Below, piece by piece: positions 18,565 to 33,344 of a DNA stretch of 40,658 nucleotides. Position 1 is the first letter of the stretch; each line of letters begins with the position of its first letter. Made by a program: the position numbers and the translations under genes. The stretch comes from Acidovorax sp. CF316 (GTDB lineage Bacteria; Pseudomonadota; Gammaproteobacteria; Burkholderiales; Burkholderiaceae_C), in assembly GCF_000276605.1 (NCBI RefSeq), contig NZ_AKJX01000286.1, positions 1 to 40,658 of the forward strand. The letters run 5' to 3'. Under the pieces are notes generated by a model. That model saw only the letters and a program-made list of their open reading frames with translations, did not search any database and was not told where the DNA came from.

Positions 18565-18613
18565 GCGGTCAAGGCAGCAAGAAAGAAGCCAGAAGGAAGC
18601 GCCTACTTTAAAT

Positions 18614-18700
18614 GGAACAAAAAGGAACCCATTAAGGGTAAACCTTGATTTGAAACGATCATAAAAGAACAAGAATGAACGCAATCGAAAACAAACGACC
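18614..18700. promoter_or_regulatory. Candidate GlpR operator: 10-bp-spaced GAAC direct repeats
   Basis: In the divergent glpR/glpS gap, GGAAC occurs at 18614 and 18624, and a second run has GATC, GAAC, GAAC, GAAA and GACC starting at 18657, 18667, 18677, 18687 and 18697, each exactly 10 bp apart. Repeats on one helix face suit tandem binding by a DeoR-family protein. Between the two runs lies an imperfect dyad (18634-18646, AAGGGTAAACCTT). The whole block is A-rich against GC-rich surroundings. Assignment to GlpR is inference. Confidence 0.5.
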
Positions 18701-18767
18701 GCTGTGCGCTTGCGCCGGCGGTTTGGCATAACAGGCCCTGTGGGGGCACTACGGAAAGGCGTGCGGG

Positions 18768-19844
<1,077 letters not shown>

Positions 19845-19845
19845 G

Positions 19846-22635
<2,790 letters not shown>

Positions 22636-22647
22636 GGAGGTATCGAC

Positions 22648-22956
22648 ATGTTCGAGTGGATGGCCTGGACCCTGCCCGTGGCGGTGTTCTTCACGTGCAT
22701 CGTGCTGATGCTGATCGGCATGGCGGTGTGGGAAGTGAAATCCCCCACCGTCCTGCGCAAGGGCTTCCTGCCCCTGGAGACGACGCGCGGCGACCGCCTG
22801 TTCATCGGGCTGCTCTCGGCAGCCTACGTGAACCTGATCTTTGTGGGCGTGAGCGGCAAGCTCGCGCAATGGTTCGGGCTGGGCGAGGACCCCTCGATCT
22901 GGTTCAGCTTCGTGCTGTCCATGCTGCTGCTGGCGCTGGTCATGCGCAAGGGCTGA
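22648..22956 (+). CDS. glpU: Small DUF2160 membrane protein GlpU
   Basis: Integral membrane protein of 102 residues with three hydrophobic segments (about 7-28, 52-70, 84-98) separated by short charged loops (WEVKSPTVLRKGFLPLETTR). This is the DUF2160 type found between permease and binding-protein genes in Rhizobium-like glp operons, where it is called GlpU and has no established role. A perfect AAGGAGG ribosome site lies 6-12 bases before the ATG. Position and strong translation signal suggest an accessory transporter subunit (inference). Confidence 0.85.
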   Translation: MFEWMAWTLPVAVFFTCIVLMLIGMAVWEVKSPTVLRKGFLPLETTRGDRLFIGLLSAAYVNLIFVGVSGKLAQWFGLGEDPSIWFSFVLSMLLLALVMRKG

Positions 22957-23056
22957 CAGCGCCTGGAAATGTTCCCGTTGCACGGCTCAACCCTTCCCCG
23001 GAGCCGGGCGACCCATGTGCATCCAAAGGGGAGTGATTAATGAGGAGACAGGCACT

Positions 23057-24787
<1,731 letters not shown>

Positions 24788-24938
24788 GCGGCTGCCAGTC
24801 CTGGGAGGCCGGCCTTTCTCTCCATGTGCATACATAGCTAGCCAGGAGAGGAGGGCGCAGGCCCCCGTTTCTTCCCCCGAACCTGCGGCGGCGGACGGTC
24901 CACAAGGCCAATCCCGCTCCGCAGGTGTCAAGAATTTC

Positions 24939-24950
24939 AGGGTTAACCCT
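24939..24950. promoter_or_regulatory. Perfect palindrome AGGGTTAACCCT upstream of glpD
   Basis: A 12-bp perfect palindrome lies 35 bp before the glpD start in the 198-bp gap after glpV. A related dyad, AAGGGTAAACCTT, occurs in the glpR/glpS control region at 18634-18646, so a shared regulator is possible. The rest of the gap shows no gene and no convincing terminator or sigma-70 promoter. Confidence 0.4.
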
Positions 24951-24985
24951 AGGCTCAACCCCGTGCCTGTGGACAATCGCTACCT

Positions 24986-26578
24986 ATGACCCACGTTTCT
25001 TCCCCCTTGCCCACGCGGCGCTCCGACCTCCTCGACCGCCTTGCCGAACCCCGCCAGTACGACCTGGCCGTGATCGGAGGCGGTGCGACGGGCCTGGGCG
25101 TGGCGCTGGACGCGGCGGCCCGGGGCTTCAGCGTGGTGCTGGTCGATTCGCACGATTTCGCCAAGGGAACCTCCTCGCGTGCCACCAAACTGGTGCACGG
25201 AGGCGTGCGCTACCTGGCCCAGGGCAACATCGCGCTGGTGCGCGAGGCCCTGCACGAGCGCACCACGCTGCTGAACAATGCCCCCCATCTGGCCCAGCCG
25301 CTGGCCTTCGTGATGCCGTCCTACAAGGCCTGGGAGACGCCGTTCTACGGCATCGGCCTGATGGTGTACGACGCCCTCGCGGGCAAGGCAGGCCTCGGGT
25401 CCACCCAGTTCCTGGGCCGTGCCAAGACCCTGCAATGCCTGCCCAATGCGCGCCAGGACGGGCTCAAGGGCGGCGTGAAATACTGGGATGGCCAGTTCGA
25501 CGATGCCCGCCTGGCCCTGGCACTGGCCCGCACGGCCGCCACCAAGGGTGCGCTGCTGGTGAACTACTGCCCGGCGACTTCCCTGGTCCATGAAAACGGC
25601 AAGGTGGCGGGTTTCGTCTGCGAAGACAGCGCCAGCGGCCGCCAGTTCACCGTGCGCGCCAAGGCTGTGGTCAACGCCACCGGTGTCTGGGTGGATGCCC
25701 TGCGCCAGATGGACGGCGAGGCCATCGGCCGCCCGGTCAAGCCCATCGTGGCGCCCAGCCAGGGCGTGCACATCGTGGTGGACCGCGAATTCCTGCCCTC
25801 CGACCACGCCCTGATGGTGCCCAAGACGGCCGATGGCCGGGTGCTGTTTGCCGTGCCGTGGCTGGGCAAGCTCATCCTGGGCACCACCGACAGCCCGCGC
25901 CAGGATGTGGTGCGCGAACCCCTGGCCTTCAAGGAAGAGGTGGCCTTCATCCTCGACGAGGCCGCCCGCTACCTGACCCGCGCCCCCCAGGCGGCCGACA
26001 TCCGCAGCATCTGGGTGGGCCTGCGCCCCCTGGTCAAGCCGCAGGACGATGACGGCGACAACACCAAGAAGATCAGCCGCGAGCACACCGTGCTGGCCAG
26101 CCGCAGCGGCCTGGTGACGGTGACCGGCGGCAAATGGACCACCTACCGTGCCATGGCCGAGGATGTGTTGCAAAAATGCTTCACTGTCGGCCTGCTGCCG
26201 GACAAGGCCGCTGGCGTCACCAACCGCCTGCCCCTGGTGGGCACGCCCGCCGAACCGGTGCGCCACCGTATCAGCGACGCCCAGGGCCTGCATTCCTACG
26301 GCAGCGAAGCCGCCGTCGTGCGCGAGCTGCAGGGCGCCGGGGTGGACCTGGGTGGCGGATTGACCGAGGCCATGGTGCGCTTTGCCGCCCGCCATGAATA
26401 CGCCTGCACGGTGGAAGACGTGCTGGCGCGCCGCTCACGCATGCTGTTCCTGGACGCCCGCCAGGCCATCGCCACTGCCCCCCTGGTGGCAGCCCTCCTG
26501 CAGGAAGAACTGGGCACCGATCCACAACTGGATGCGTTTTTGTCACTGGCCGACCAGTATTTGCACGCCCCAGTGTGA
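24986..26578 (+). CDS. glpD: Aerobic glycerol-3-phosphate dehydrogenase
   Basis: Membrane-associated FAD enzyme that oxidises glycerol-3-phosphate to dihydroxyacetone phosphate and passes electrons to ubiquinone. The 530-residue protein has the FAD-binding Rossmann motif DLAVIGGGATGLGVALDAAA (26-45), GTSSRATKLVHGGVRYLAQG (the GlpD signature), HERTTLLNNAPHL, and a late GGKWTTYRAMAED. Length matches the family (about 500-530). It completes the glycerol route with glpK and the transporter. It is in the same direction as glpSTPQUV but has its own 198-bp upstream region, so it may have a separate promoter. The rplN promoter begins 8 bp after its stop, with no terminator visible between. Confidence 0.96.
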   Translation: MTHVSSPLPTRRSDLLDRLAEPRQYDLAVIGGGATGLGVALDAAARGFSVVLVDSHDFAKGTSSRATKLVHGGVRYLAQGNIALVREALHERTTLLNNAPHLAQPLAFVMPSYKAWETPFYGIGLMVYDALAGKAGLGSTQFLGRAKTLQCLPNARQDGLKGGVKYWDGQFDDARLALALARTAATKGALLVNYCPATSLVHENGKVAGFVCEDSASGRQFTVRAKAVVNATGVWVDALRQMDGEAIGRPVKPIVAPSQGVHIVVDREFLPSDHALMVPKTADGRVLFAVPWLGKLILGTTDSPRQDVVREPLAFKEEVAFILDEAARYLTRAPQAADIRSIWVGLRPLVKPQDDDGDNTKKISREHTVLASRSGLVTVTGGKWTTYRAMAEDVLQKCFTVGLLPDKAAGVTNRLPLVGTPAEPVRHRISDAQGLHSYGSEAAVVRELQGAGVDLGGGLTEAMVRFAARHEYACTVEDVLARRSRMLFLDARQAIATAPLVAALLQEELGTDPQLDAFLSLADQYLHAPV

Positions 26579-26585
26579 TAGGCGC

Positions 26586-26614
26586 TTGACTTCGGGTTTC
26601 CCCTTTGCAATAAT
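26586..26614 (+). promoter_or_regulatory. Sigma-70-type promoter for the spc operon
   Basis: TTGACT (26586-26591) and AATAAT (26609-26614) are separated by exactly 17 bp, just after glpD. Transcription from here would give an untranslated leader of about 150 nt before rplN. Confidence 0.7.
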
Positions 26615-26772
26615 CGAGGGCTTCGCGTTTCCTACGTGAAGTTTCTGCCCAGCGGGAAGTGCTGCAAATGGTTTGCGGTGCGGACGACGGGCCCAAGACT
26701 GACTGGCTGATCTGCAGCCCTTGAGAAGTTCTCTGGGGCCGTGGTCTTCTGGTGCAAGTTGGGAATATTGAA

Positions 26773-27141
26773 ATGATCCAGACAGAATCTCGGTTAGAGG
26801 TTGCCGACAATACCGGCGCCAAGTCCGTCCTTTGCATCAAGGTGCTGGGTGGCTCGAAGCGTCGCTATGCAAGCGTTGGCGACATCATCAAAGTGAGCAT
26901 CAAAGAAGCCGCTCCGCGTGGCCGCGTCAAAAAAGGCGAGGTTTACAGCGCAGTGGTCGTTCGCACCGCAAAGGGCATCCGCCGCGGTGACGGCTCGCTC
27001 GTCAAATTCGATGGCAACGCTGCAGTGTTGCTGAATGCAAAGTTGGAGCCTATCGGCACCCGCATCTTTGGACCCGTGACGCGTGAACTGCGTACCGAGA
27101 AGTTCATGAAGATCGTGTCCCTGGCTCCTGAAGTTCTCTAA
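26773..27141 (+). CDS. rplN: Large-subunit ribosomal protein L14 (uL14)
   Basis: L14 of 122 residues, the family's usual length ([20 protein letters not shown]...). It forms bridges between the ribosomal subunits. ATG 26773 gives the canonical N-terminus; the frame is open to a GTG at 26752. In many bacteria rplN follows rpsQ inside one long S10-spc series, whereas here it is the first gene of the unit, preceded by glpD, its own promoter and a leader of about 150 nt. Confidence 0.97.
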   Translation: MIQTESRLEVADNTGAKSVLCIKVLGGSKRRYASVGDIIKVSIKEAAPRGRVKKGEVYSAVVVRTAKGIRRGDGSLVKFDGNAAVLLNAKLEPIGTRIFGPVTRELRTEKFMKIVSLAPEVL

Positions 27142-27150
27142 GGACGCGCC

Positions 27151-27471
27151 ATGAACAAGATTCGCAAGGGCGACGAAATCATCGTGCTGACCGGGCGCGA
27201 CAAGGGCAAGCGCGGCACGGTGTCGCTGCGCAAGGATGACTCCTACCTCGTCATCGACGGCATCAATCTGGTCAAGAAGCACGCCAAGCCGAACCCCATG
27301 AAGGGTACGACGGGCGGCATCGTGGAAAAGGCAATGCCCATCCACCAGTCCAACGTTGCCATCTTCAATGCGGCCACCGGCAAGGCTGACCGCGTGGGCA
27401 TCAAGGTGCAGGCTGACGGCGCGCGTGTTCGCGTGTTCAAGTCCAGCGGCGCCGAAATCAAGGCGGTCTAA
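27151..27471 (+). CDS. rplX: Large-subunit ribosomal protein L24 (uL24)
   Basis: L24 of 106 residues. The KOW motif region is at the N-terminus ([20 protein letters not shown]), followed by the conserved [21 protein letters not shown]24 initiates assembly of the 50S subunit. It starts 9 bp after rplN with an AGGA ribosome site and lies 9 bp before rplE. Confidence 0.97.
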   Translation: MNKIRKGDEIIVLTGRDKGKRGTVSLRKDDSYLVIDGINLVKKHAKPNPMKGTTGGIVEKAMPIHQSNVAIFNAATGKADRVGIKVQADGARVRVFKSSGAEIKAV

Positions 27472-27480
27472 GGGGCAAAC

Positions 27481-28020
27481 ATGGCACGACTCCAAGAAAT
27501 CTACCGCGACAAGATCGCTCCCGAACTGACCAAGCAGTTCGGCTACACCTCGCCCATGCAGGTCCCCCGTCTGACCAAGATCACGCTCAACATGGGCGTG
27601 AGCGAGGCAGTCTCGGACAAGAAGGTGATGGACAACGCCGTGGCTGACCTGACCAAGATCGCTGGTCAGAAGCCTGTGGTGACCAAGGCCAAGAAGGCTA
27701 TCGCCGGTTTCAAGATCCGCGAAGGCCAGGCCATCGGTTGCATGGTCACGCTGCGTGGCGTGCAGATGTATGAGTTCCTGGACCGTTTCGTGACCGTGGC
27801 TCTGCCCCGCGTTCGTGACTTCCGTGGTATCTCCGGTCGCGCTTTCGACGGCCGTGGCAACTACAACATCGGCGTCAAGGAACAGATCATTTTCCCTGAA
27901 ATTGAGTACGACAAGGTCGACGCCCTGCGCGGTCTCAATATCAGCATCACCACGACGGCCAGGTCCGACGAAGAAGCCAAGGCTCTTCTGGCTGGTTTCC
28001 GTTTCCCGTTCAAGAACTGA
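27481..28020 (+). CDS. rplE: Large-subunit ribosomal protein L5 (uL5)
   Basis: L5 of 179 residues, the standard length, binding 5S rRNA in the central protuberance. Seen: [37 protein letters not shown] and the C-terminal [17 protein letters not shown]. It sits 9 bp after rplX in the spc operon. Confidence 0.97.
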   Translation: MARLQEIYRDKIAPELTKQFGYTSPMQVPRLTKITLNMGVSEAVSDKKVMDNAVADLTKIAGQKPVVTKAKKAIAGFKIREGQAIGCMVTLRGVQMYEFLDRFVTVALPRVRDFRGISGRAFDGRGNYNIGVKEQIIFPEIEYDKVDALRGLNISITTTARSDEEAKALLAGFRFPFKN

Positions 28021-28028
28021 GGCAGGGT

Positions 28029-28334
28029 ATGGCTAAAGTAGCTTTGATCCAGCGCGAACTGAAGCGCGAAAAACTGGCCGCCAAGTACGCAACGAAGTAT
28101 GCGGAACTGAAGGCGATCGCCGGTGACGCCAAGCGCAGCGATGAAGAGCGTGATGCAGCCCGCCTGGGTCTGCAGAAGCTCCCCCGCAACGCGAACCCCA
28201 CGCGCCAGCGCAACCGTTGCGAAATCACCGGTCGCCCACGCGGTACCTTCCGTCAATTCGGTCTGGCCCGCGCCAAGATCCGTGAACTGGCTTTTGCAGG
28301 CGACATCCCCGGTGTCACCAAGGCCAGCTGGTAA
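28029..28334 (+). CDS. rpsN: Small-subunit ribosomal protein S14 (uS14), zinc-free form
   Basis: S14 of 101 residues. It is the long form with a single cysteine ([20 protein letters not shown]), so it lacks the four-Cys zinc site of the short paralogue. The C-terminus ends ASW as usual. It lies 8 bp after rplE. Confidence 0.97.
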   Translation: MAKVALIQRELKREKLAAKYATKYAELKAIAGDAKRSDEERDAARLGLQKLPRNANPTRQRNRCEITGRPRGTFRQFGLARAKIRELAFAGDIPGVTKASW

Positions 28335-28354
28335 GCAGGCAGGAGAATTACAAC

Positions 28355-28750
28355 ATGAGCATGAGTGATCCTATCGCTGACTTGCTGACCCGCATCCGTA
28401 ATGCACAGATGGTCGCCAAGGCCACGGTTCTGGTGCCTTCTTCCAAAGTGAAGATTGCCATCGCCCAGGTGCTGAAGGACGAGGGTTATATCGACGGATT
28501 CCAGGTCAAGACCGAATCCGGCAAGTCCGAACTCGAAATCTCCCTGAAGTACTACGCTGGTCGTCCGGTGATTGAGCGCATCGAGCGCGTCAGCCGCCCT
28601 GGCCTGCGTGTGTACAAGGGCCATGATTCCATTCCACAAGTCATGAACGGTCTGGGTGTGGCAATTGTCACGACGCCCAAGGGCGTGATGACCGATCGCA
28701 AGGCGCGTGCTACCGGTGTCGGTGGCGAAGTGCTCTGCTACGTGGCCTAA
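28355..28750 (+). CDS. rpsH: Small-subunit ribosomal protein S8 (uS8)
   Basis: S8 of 131 residues ([18 protein letters not shown]..., C-terminal [13 protein letters not shown]), a 16S rRNA-binding assembly protein. In E. coli S8 represses the spc operon by binding an mRNA mimic near rplE; I did not resolve such a site here. GGAG precedes the ATG. Confidence 0.97.
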   Translation: MSMSDPIADLLTRIRNAQMVAKATVLVPSSKVKIAIAQVLKDEGYIDGFQVKTESGKSELEISLKYYAGRPVIERIERVSRPGLRVYKGHDSIPQVMNGLGVAIVTTPKGVMTDRKARATGVGGEVLCYVA

Positions 28751-28775
28751 CCCGCGGCATTGAGGAGAAACTGAA

Positions 28776-29309
28776 ATGTCCCGAGTAGGAAAAATGCCCG
28801 TGACCATCCCCGCAGGCGTGGATGTGTCCGTTAAAGATGACCAGATCTCCGTCAAGGGGACTGGTGGTTCGCTGTCGCTGGCGCAGAACGTGCTGGTGAA
28901 GGTGTCGAGCAACGACGGCAAGCTCAGCTTTGAGCCCGTCAACGACTCCCGCGAAGCCAATGCCATGAGCGGAACGATCCGCCAGCTGGTCAACAACATG
29001 GTTGTTGGCGTGAGCAAGGGCTTCGAAAAGAAGCTGACCCTGATCGGTGTGGGCTACAAGGCCGCCGCATCCGGTGCCAAGCTCAACCTGGCTGTCGGTT
29101 ATTCGCACCCTGTCAACATCGAGATGCCTGCTGGCATCACGGTGGCCACCCCCACGCCCACGGAAGTGGTCGTGAAGGGCGCCGACCGCCAACGTGTTGG
29201 CCAAATTGCCGCTGAGATCCGTGCTGTTCGTCCACCCGAGCCCTACAAGGGCAAGGGCATCCGCTATGCGGACGAGAAGATCACGATCAAAGAGACCAAG
29301 AAGAAGTAA
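28776..29309 (+). CDS. rplF: Large-subunit ribosomal protein L6 (uL6)
   Basis: L6 of 177 residues, typical length, with two homologous halves. Seen: [24 protein letters not shown] and the family signature [14 protein letters not shown] near the end. A GGAG ribosome site precedes the start. It lies between rpsH and rplR in the usual spc order. Confidence 0.97.
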   Translation: MSRVGKMPVTIPAGVDVSVKDDQISVKGTGGSLSLAQNVLVKVSSNDGKLSFEPVNDSREANAMSGTIRQLVNNMVVGVSKGFEKKLTLIGVGYKAAASGAKLNLAVGYSHPVNIEMPAGITVATPTPTEVVVKGADRQRVGQIAAEIRAVRPPEPYKGKGIRYADEKITIKETKKK

Positions 29310-29320
29310 GGAGCTGCAGC

Positions 29321-29686
29321 ATGTTGACCAAGAAAGAGCAGCGTCTTCGTCGTTCGCGCCAGACCCGCATCCGCATTGCACAGCAAGGCGTGGCCCGTCT
29401 GACCGTGAACCGCACGAATCTCCATATCTACGCCAGCGTCATCTCCGGCGACGGCAGCAAGGTGTTGGCCAGTGCCTCCACCGCAGAAGCCGATGTGCGC
29501 AAGGAACTCGGTGGTTCGGGCAAGGGTGGCAATGCCGCCGCTGCCACGGCCATCGGCAAGCGCATTGCTGAAAAGGCAAAGGCAGCTGGCGTCGAGAAGG
29601 TTGCATTTGATCGCTCAGGCTTTGCGTACCACGGTCGCGTCAAGGCTTTGGCCGACGCAGCCCGTGAAGCTGGCCTGCAGTTCTAA
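29321..29686 (+). CDS. rplR: Large-subunit ribosomal protein L18 (uL18)
   Basis: L18 of 121 residues that delivers 5S rRNA to the 50S subunit together with L5. Seen: a basic N-terminus ([15 protein letters not shown]), [13 protein letters not shown] and the C-terminal [20 protein letters not shown]. It starts 11 bp after rplF with an AAGGAG site. Confidence 0.97.
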   Translation: MLTKKEQRLRRSRQTRIRIAQQGVARLTVNRTNLHIYASVISGDGSKVLASASTAEADVRKELGGSGKGGNAAAATAIGKRIAEKAKAAGVEKVAFDRSGFAYHGRVKALADAAREAGLQF

Positions 29687-29703
29687 GCGGAGCGGAATAC
29701 AAA

Positions 29704-30222
29704 ATGGCTAAATTTCAACCCAAAGTGCAAGACGAAGGTCGTGACGACGGTCTGCGCGAAAAAATGATCGCGGTCAACCGCGTGACCAAAGTCGTGAAGG
29801 GCGGCCGTATCCTCGGTTTCGCTGCACTGACTGTGGTCGGCGACGGTGATGGCCGCGTAGGCATGGGCAAGGGCAAGTCCAAGGAAGTGCCTGCTGCAGT
29901 GCAAAAGGCAATGGAAGAAGCTCGCCGCAACATGGTGAAGGTCTCGCTGAAGAACGGCACGATCTTCCACAATGTGACCGGCCACCACGGCGCTGCCGTT
30001 GTGATGATGGCTCCCGCTCCCAAGGGTACCGGTATCATCGCCGGCGGCCCAATGCGCGCTGTCTTCGAAGTGCTGGGCGTGACCGACATCGTGGCCAAGA
30101 GCCATGGTTCGTCCAATCCCTACAACATGGTCCGCGCCACTTTTGACGCCCTGGTGAACTCCACGACGCCTTCGCAAGTGGCAGCCAAGCGCGGCAAAGC
30201 GGTCGAAGACATCTTCGCCTGA
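29704..30222 (+). CDS. rpsE: Small-subunit ribosomal protein S5 (uS5)
   Basis: S5 of 172 residues, involved in decoding fidelity. The RNA-binding N-terminal domain ([40 protein letters not shown]) and the C-terminal [20 protein letters not shown] are present. It lies 17 bp after rplR. Confidence 0.97.
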   Translation: MAKFQPKVQDEGRDDGLREKMIAVNRVTKVVKGGRILGFAALTVVGDGDGRVGMGKGKSKEVPAAVQKAMEEARRNMVKVSLKNGTIFHNVTGHHGAAVVMMAPAPKGTGIIAGGPMRAVFEVLGVTDIVAKSHGSSNPYNMVRATFDALVNSTTPSQVAAKRGKAVEDIFA

Positions 30223-30235
30223 TTGGAAGCTGTAA

Positions 30236-30418
30236 ATGACTACGCAACAAACCGTCAAGATTCAACTGGTGCGCAGCCCTATCGGCACCAAGGAATCGCA
30301 CCGCGCCACCGTCCGTGGCCTGGGTCTGCGCAAGCTGAACAGTGTCAGCGAACTGCAGGACTCGCCCGAAGTGCGCGGCATGATTAACAAGATCAGCTAT
30401 CTGGTCAAAGTCCTCTGA
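30236..30418 (+). CDS. rpmD: Large-subunit ribosomal protein L30 (uL30)
   Basis: L30 of 60 residues, the usual size. Seen: [20 protein letters not shown] and [10 protein letters not shown], then the C-terminal [11 protein letters not shown]. It lies 13 bp after rpsE and 10 bp before rplO. Confidence 0.97.
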   Translation: MTTQQTVKIQLVRSPIGTKESHRATVRGLGLRKLNSVSELQDSPEVRGMINKISYLVKVL

Positions 30419-30428
30419 GAGATAGATC

Positions 30429-30860
30429 ATGGAACTCAATAGCATCAAGCCCGCAGACGGCGCCAAGCATGCCAAGCGCCGTGTAGGCCGCGGTATCGGC
30501 TCCGGTCTGGGCAAGACCGCTGGCCGTGGTCACAAGGGTCAGAAGTCGCGTTCGGGTGGCTACCACAAGGTAGGTTTCGAAGGCGGTCAAATGCCTCTGC
30601 AACGTCGCCTGCCCAAGCGTGGCTTCAAGTCACAATCGCTCAAGTTCAATGCCGAAGTCACGCTGACCGATCTGGACAAGCTGGGCCTGGCCGAAGTGGA
30701 CGTGCTTGCCTTGAAGCAAGCCGGCCTGATCGGCGAGCTGGCCAAGGTGGTCAAGGTCATCAAGAGCGGTGCTCTGTCCAAGGCTGTCAAGCTGACGGGC
30801 GTGGGCGCTACTGCAGGTGCCAAGGCAGCTATCGAAGCTGCTGGCGGCAGCCTGGCCTGA
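30429..30860 (+). CDS. rplO: Large-subunit ribosomal protein L15 (uL15)
   Basis: L15 of 143 residues. The N-terminal glycine/arginine-rich extension ([20 protein letters not shown]) that threads into 23S rRNA and the conserved [17 protein letters not shown] are seen. It lies directly upstream of secY, as is common. Confidence 0.97.
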   Translation: MELNSIKPADGAKHAKRRVGRGIGSGLGKTAGRGHKGQKSRSGGYHKVGFEGGQMPLQRRLPKRGFKSQSLKFNAEVTLTDLDKLGLAEVDVLALKQAGLIGELAKVVKVIKSGALSKAVKLTGVGATAGAKAAIEAAGGSLA

Positions 30861-30884
30861 TTTTGGATCTGAAAGAAGGTACCT

Positions 30885-32204
30885 GTGGCTACTAGCGCGG
30901 CTCAAATTGCAAAAACCGGCAAGTTCGGCGACCTGCGTCGTCGCCTGGTTTTTCTGTTGCTTGCGCTGGTCGTGTACCGCATCGGGGCGCATATCCCCGT
31001 GCCCGGTATCGACCCAGCCCAACTTCAGCAGCTTTTCAGCGGCCAGCAAGGCGGCATCCTGAACCTGTTCAACATGTTCTCGGGTGGAGCGCTCTCGCGC
31101 TTTACCGTCTTTGCACTGGGGATCATGCCGTACATCTCGGCATCGATCATCATGCAACTGATGACCTACGTGGTCCCGACATTCGAGCAGCTGAAGAAGG
31201 AAGGCGAGTCCGGCCGCAGGAAGATCACCCAGTACACGCGCTACGGCACGCTGGGCCTGGCCATTTTCCAGTCGCTCGGCATTGCCGTGGCACTGGAGAG
31301 CTCGGCCGGCCTGGTGCTGAGCCCCGGCATGGGTTTTCGCATCACGGCCATGGTCAGCCTGACGGCTGGCACCATGTTCCTGATGTGGCTCGGTGAGCAG
31401 ATCACGGAACGTGGTCTTGGCAACGGCATCTCGATCCTGATCTTTGCAGGTATCGCGGCCGGTCTGCCAAGCTCCATCGGTGGCCTGCTGGAGCTGGTGC
31501 GCACGGGTGCGATGAGCATCCTGGCCGCCATCTTCATCGTGCTGGTGGTTGCTGCGGTGACCTACTTCGTGGTGTATGTGGAACGTGGCCAGCGCAAGAT
31601 CCTCGTGAACTATGCGCGTCGGCAGGTGGGGAACAAGGTCTATGGTGGTCAATCGTCCCACCTGCCCTTGAAGCTGAACATGGCAGGTGTGATTCCTCCC
31701 ATCTTCGCTTCGTCCATCATCCTGCTGCCAGCCACCGTGGTGAACTGGTTCAGTGCCGGAGAGTCGATGCGCTGGTTGCGCGACATCTCTTCCGCCCTGA
31801 CGCCTGGTCAGCCGGTGTACGTGATGTTCTATGCCGCTGCGATCATCTTCTTCTGCTTCTTCTACACGGCGCTGGTCTTCAACAGCCGTGAAACGGCAGA
31901 CAACCTGAAGAAGAGCGGTGCGTTCATTCCCGGGATCCGTCCCGGTGAACAGACTGCCCGTTATATCGACAAGATTCTTGTGCGACTGACACTGGCGGGG
32001 GCGGTTTACATCACCTTCGTCTGCCTGCTGCCCGAGTTCTTGATCCTGAAGTACAACGTACCGTTTTACTTTGGTGGAACTTCGCTGTTGATCATCGTGG
32101 TGGTGACCATGGACTTCATGGCCCAGGTGCAGAACTACATGATGTCGCAACAGTATGAGTCGCTGCTCAAGAAAGCCAATTTCAAAGGCAATCAAGGCGG
32201 TTGA
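30885..32204 (+). CDS. secY: Preprotein translocase channel subunit SecY
   Basis: Pore-forming subunit of the Sec translocon, 439 residues with about ten membrane helices. Seen: [20 protein letters not shown], the plug/lateral-gate region [34 protein letters not shown] and YARRQVG with the [10 protein letters not shown] loop. The start is GTG at 30885, preceded by AAAGAAGG. It is followed by an unusually long 147-bp gap before rpmJ, where infA is found in some relatives. Confidence 0.97.
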   Translation: MATSAAQIAKTGKFGDLRRRLVFLLLALVVYRIGAHIPVPGIDPAQLQQLFSGQQGGILNLFNMFSGGALSRFTVFALGIMPYISASIIMQLMTYVVPTFEQLKKEGESGRRKITQYTRYGTLGLAIFQSLGIAVALESSAGLVLSPGMGFRITAMVSLTAGTMFLMWLGEQITERGLGNGISILIFAGIAAGLPSSIGGLLELVRTGAMSILAAIFIVLVVAAVTYFVVYVERGQRKILVNYARRQVGNKVYGGQSSHLPLKLNMAGVIPPIFASSIILLPATVVNWFSAGESMRWLRDISSALTPGQPVYVMFYAAAIIFFCFFYTALVFNSRETADNLKKSGAFIPGIRPGEQTARYIDKILVRLTLAGAVYITFVCLLPEFLILKYNVPFYFGGTSLLIIVVVTMDFMAQVQNYMMSQQYESLLKKANFKGNQGG

Positions 32205-32351
32205 CGGGTTGGAAGGGCCTGGGCGCACAGCGCGCCTGGTCCCCGAAAGCAAGGTTTAGGTTAGTTGGCGCCCCACGATTCTGTAGCGGGCACAAAAATT
32301 GTGTTCCGTGCAAGATAGCCGGGACGGATGGAAAAGTTTTAGGAGAATGCA

Positions 32352-32465
32352 ATGAGAGTTTCGGCTTCGGTCAAAAAAATCTGCCGCAACTGCAAGATCA
32401 TCCGCCGCAAGGGTGTGGTGCGCGTGATCTGCACGGATCTGCGTCACAAGCAGCGCCAGGGTTGA
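32352..32465 (+). CDS. rpmJ: Large-subunit ribosomal protein L36 (bL36), zinc-binding form
   Basis: A 37-residue protein starting [20 protein letters not shown] and ending RHKQRQG. It has the zinc-ribbon ligands Cys11, Cys14, Cys27 and His32, so it is the C+ form. AGGAGA lies 6 bases before the ATG. Its position before rpsM is standard. Confidence 0.96.
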   Translation: MRVSASVKKICRNCKIIRRKGVVRVICTDLRHKQRQG

Positions 32466-32488
32466 TTGGAAAGTATTAGAGGACGCAT

Positions 32489-32854
32489 ATGGCACGTATC
32501 GCTGGCATCAACATTCCGCCCCACAAGCACGCGGAAATCGGTTTGACCTCCATTTTTGGAATTGGTCGCACACGCGCTCGCAAGATTTGCGAAGCCACCG
32601 GCATCGCTTACTCCAAGAAGATCAAGGATCTGACGGACAGCGACCTGGAAAAAATTCGCGAGCAGATCGAGCAATTCACCATCGAAGGTGATCTGCGCCG
32701 CGAAACCACCATGAACATCAAGCGTTTGATGGACATTGGCTGCTACCGTGGTTTCCGCCATCGTCGTGGTCTGCCGATGCGTGGTCAGCGTACCCGTACC
32801 AATGCACGCACCCGCAAGGGCCCGCGCAAGGGTGCTGCTGCACTGAAGAAATAA
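32489..32854 (+). CDS. rpsM: Small-subunit ribosomal protein S13 (uS13)
   Basis: S13 of 121 residues, in the head of the 30S subunit near the P-site tRNA. Seen: [30 protein letters not shown] and the C-terminal [17 protein letters not shown]. First gene of the alpha-operon series, 23 bp after rpmJ, with an AGAGGA site. Confidence 0.97.
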   Translation: MARIAGINIPPHKHAEIGLTSIFGIGRTRARKICEATGIAYSKKIKDLTDSDLEKIREQIEQFTIEGDLRRETTMNIKRLMDIGCYRGFRHRRGLPMRGQRTRTNARTRKGPRKGAAALKK

Positions 32855-32872
32855 AGAGATTGAAAGATCAAT

Positions 32873-33277
32873 ATGGCCAAGTCTCCAGCCAATAACGCAG
32901 CACAGCGCGTTCGCAAGAAGGTTCGCAAGAACGTGTCGGACGGCATTGCCCACGTGCATGCTTCGTTCAACAACACGATCATCACGATCACGGACCGCCA
33001 GGGCAACGCCCTGTCGTGGGCCTCGTCGGGTGGCCAGGGCTTCAAGGGCTCGCGCAAGTCCACGCCTTTCGCAGCCCAGGTGGCTTCGGAAGTGGCTGGC
33101 CGCGCCGCCATCGACCAAGGCATCAAGAACCTGGACGTCGAGATCAAGGGCCCAGGTCCTGGTCGCGAATCCTCGGTGCGTGCACTGGGTGCCCTGGGCA
33201 TCCGCATCACGTCGATCTCCGACGTGACGCCGGTCCCGCACAACGGCTGCCGCCCTCAAAAGCGCCGTCGTATCTAA
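32873..33277 (+). CDS. rpsK: Small-subunit ribosomal protein S11 (uS11)
   Basis: S11 of 134 residues, on the 30S platform. Seen: [38 protein letters not shown] and the C-terminal [16 protein letters not shown]. It lies 18 bp after rpsM. A 90-bp structured gap separates it from rpsD. Confidence 0.97.
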   Translation: MAKSPANNAAQRVRKKVRKNVSDGIAHVHASFNNTIITITDRQGNALSWASSGGQGFKGSRKSTPFAAQVASEVAGRAAIDQGIKNLDVEIKGPGPGRESSVRALGALGIRITSISDVTPVPHNGCRPQKRRRI

Positions 33278-33293
33278 TTTTCACAAGCCCACC

Positions 33294-33344
33294 GCCGCCT
33301 GCGTACGCGAGAGCGACACAGGCGGCTCCCGCAATGGTTTGCGG
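33294..33344 (+). other. Two-hairpin leader before rpsD
   Basis: Hairpin 1 has an 8-bp perfect outer stem (GCCGCCTG at 33294-33301 with CAGGCGGC at 33319-33326) and a small inner CGC-GAGA-GCG hairpin. Hairpin 2 pairs CCGCAA (33329-33334) with TTGCGG (33339-33344) around a 4-nt loop. The AAAGGAAG ribosome site and GTG of rpsD follow about 15 nt later. S4 is a known autoregulator of this operon in E. coli; a similar role here is inference. Confidence 0.55.

Noticed and set aside
18565-18767. Sigma-70 promoters in the glpR/glpS gap
   Set aside because: Candidate boxes (for example TATGAT on the minus strand) have spacings of 11 or 15 bp, too poor to annotate.
24788-24985. A terminator after glpV, suggested by the palindrome AGGCCGGCCT
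   Set aside because: The palindrome has no loop and only a weak T-run, so it cannot be supported as a terminator.
30630-32252. A 540-residue minus-strand reading frame over secY
   Set aside because: It is antisense to secY and rplO, with H/Q/D-rich composition and no domain.
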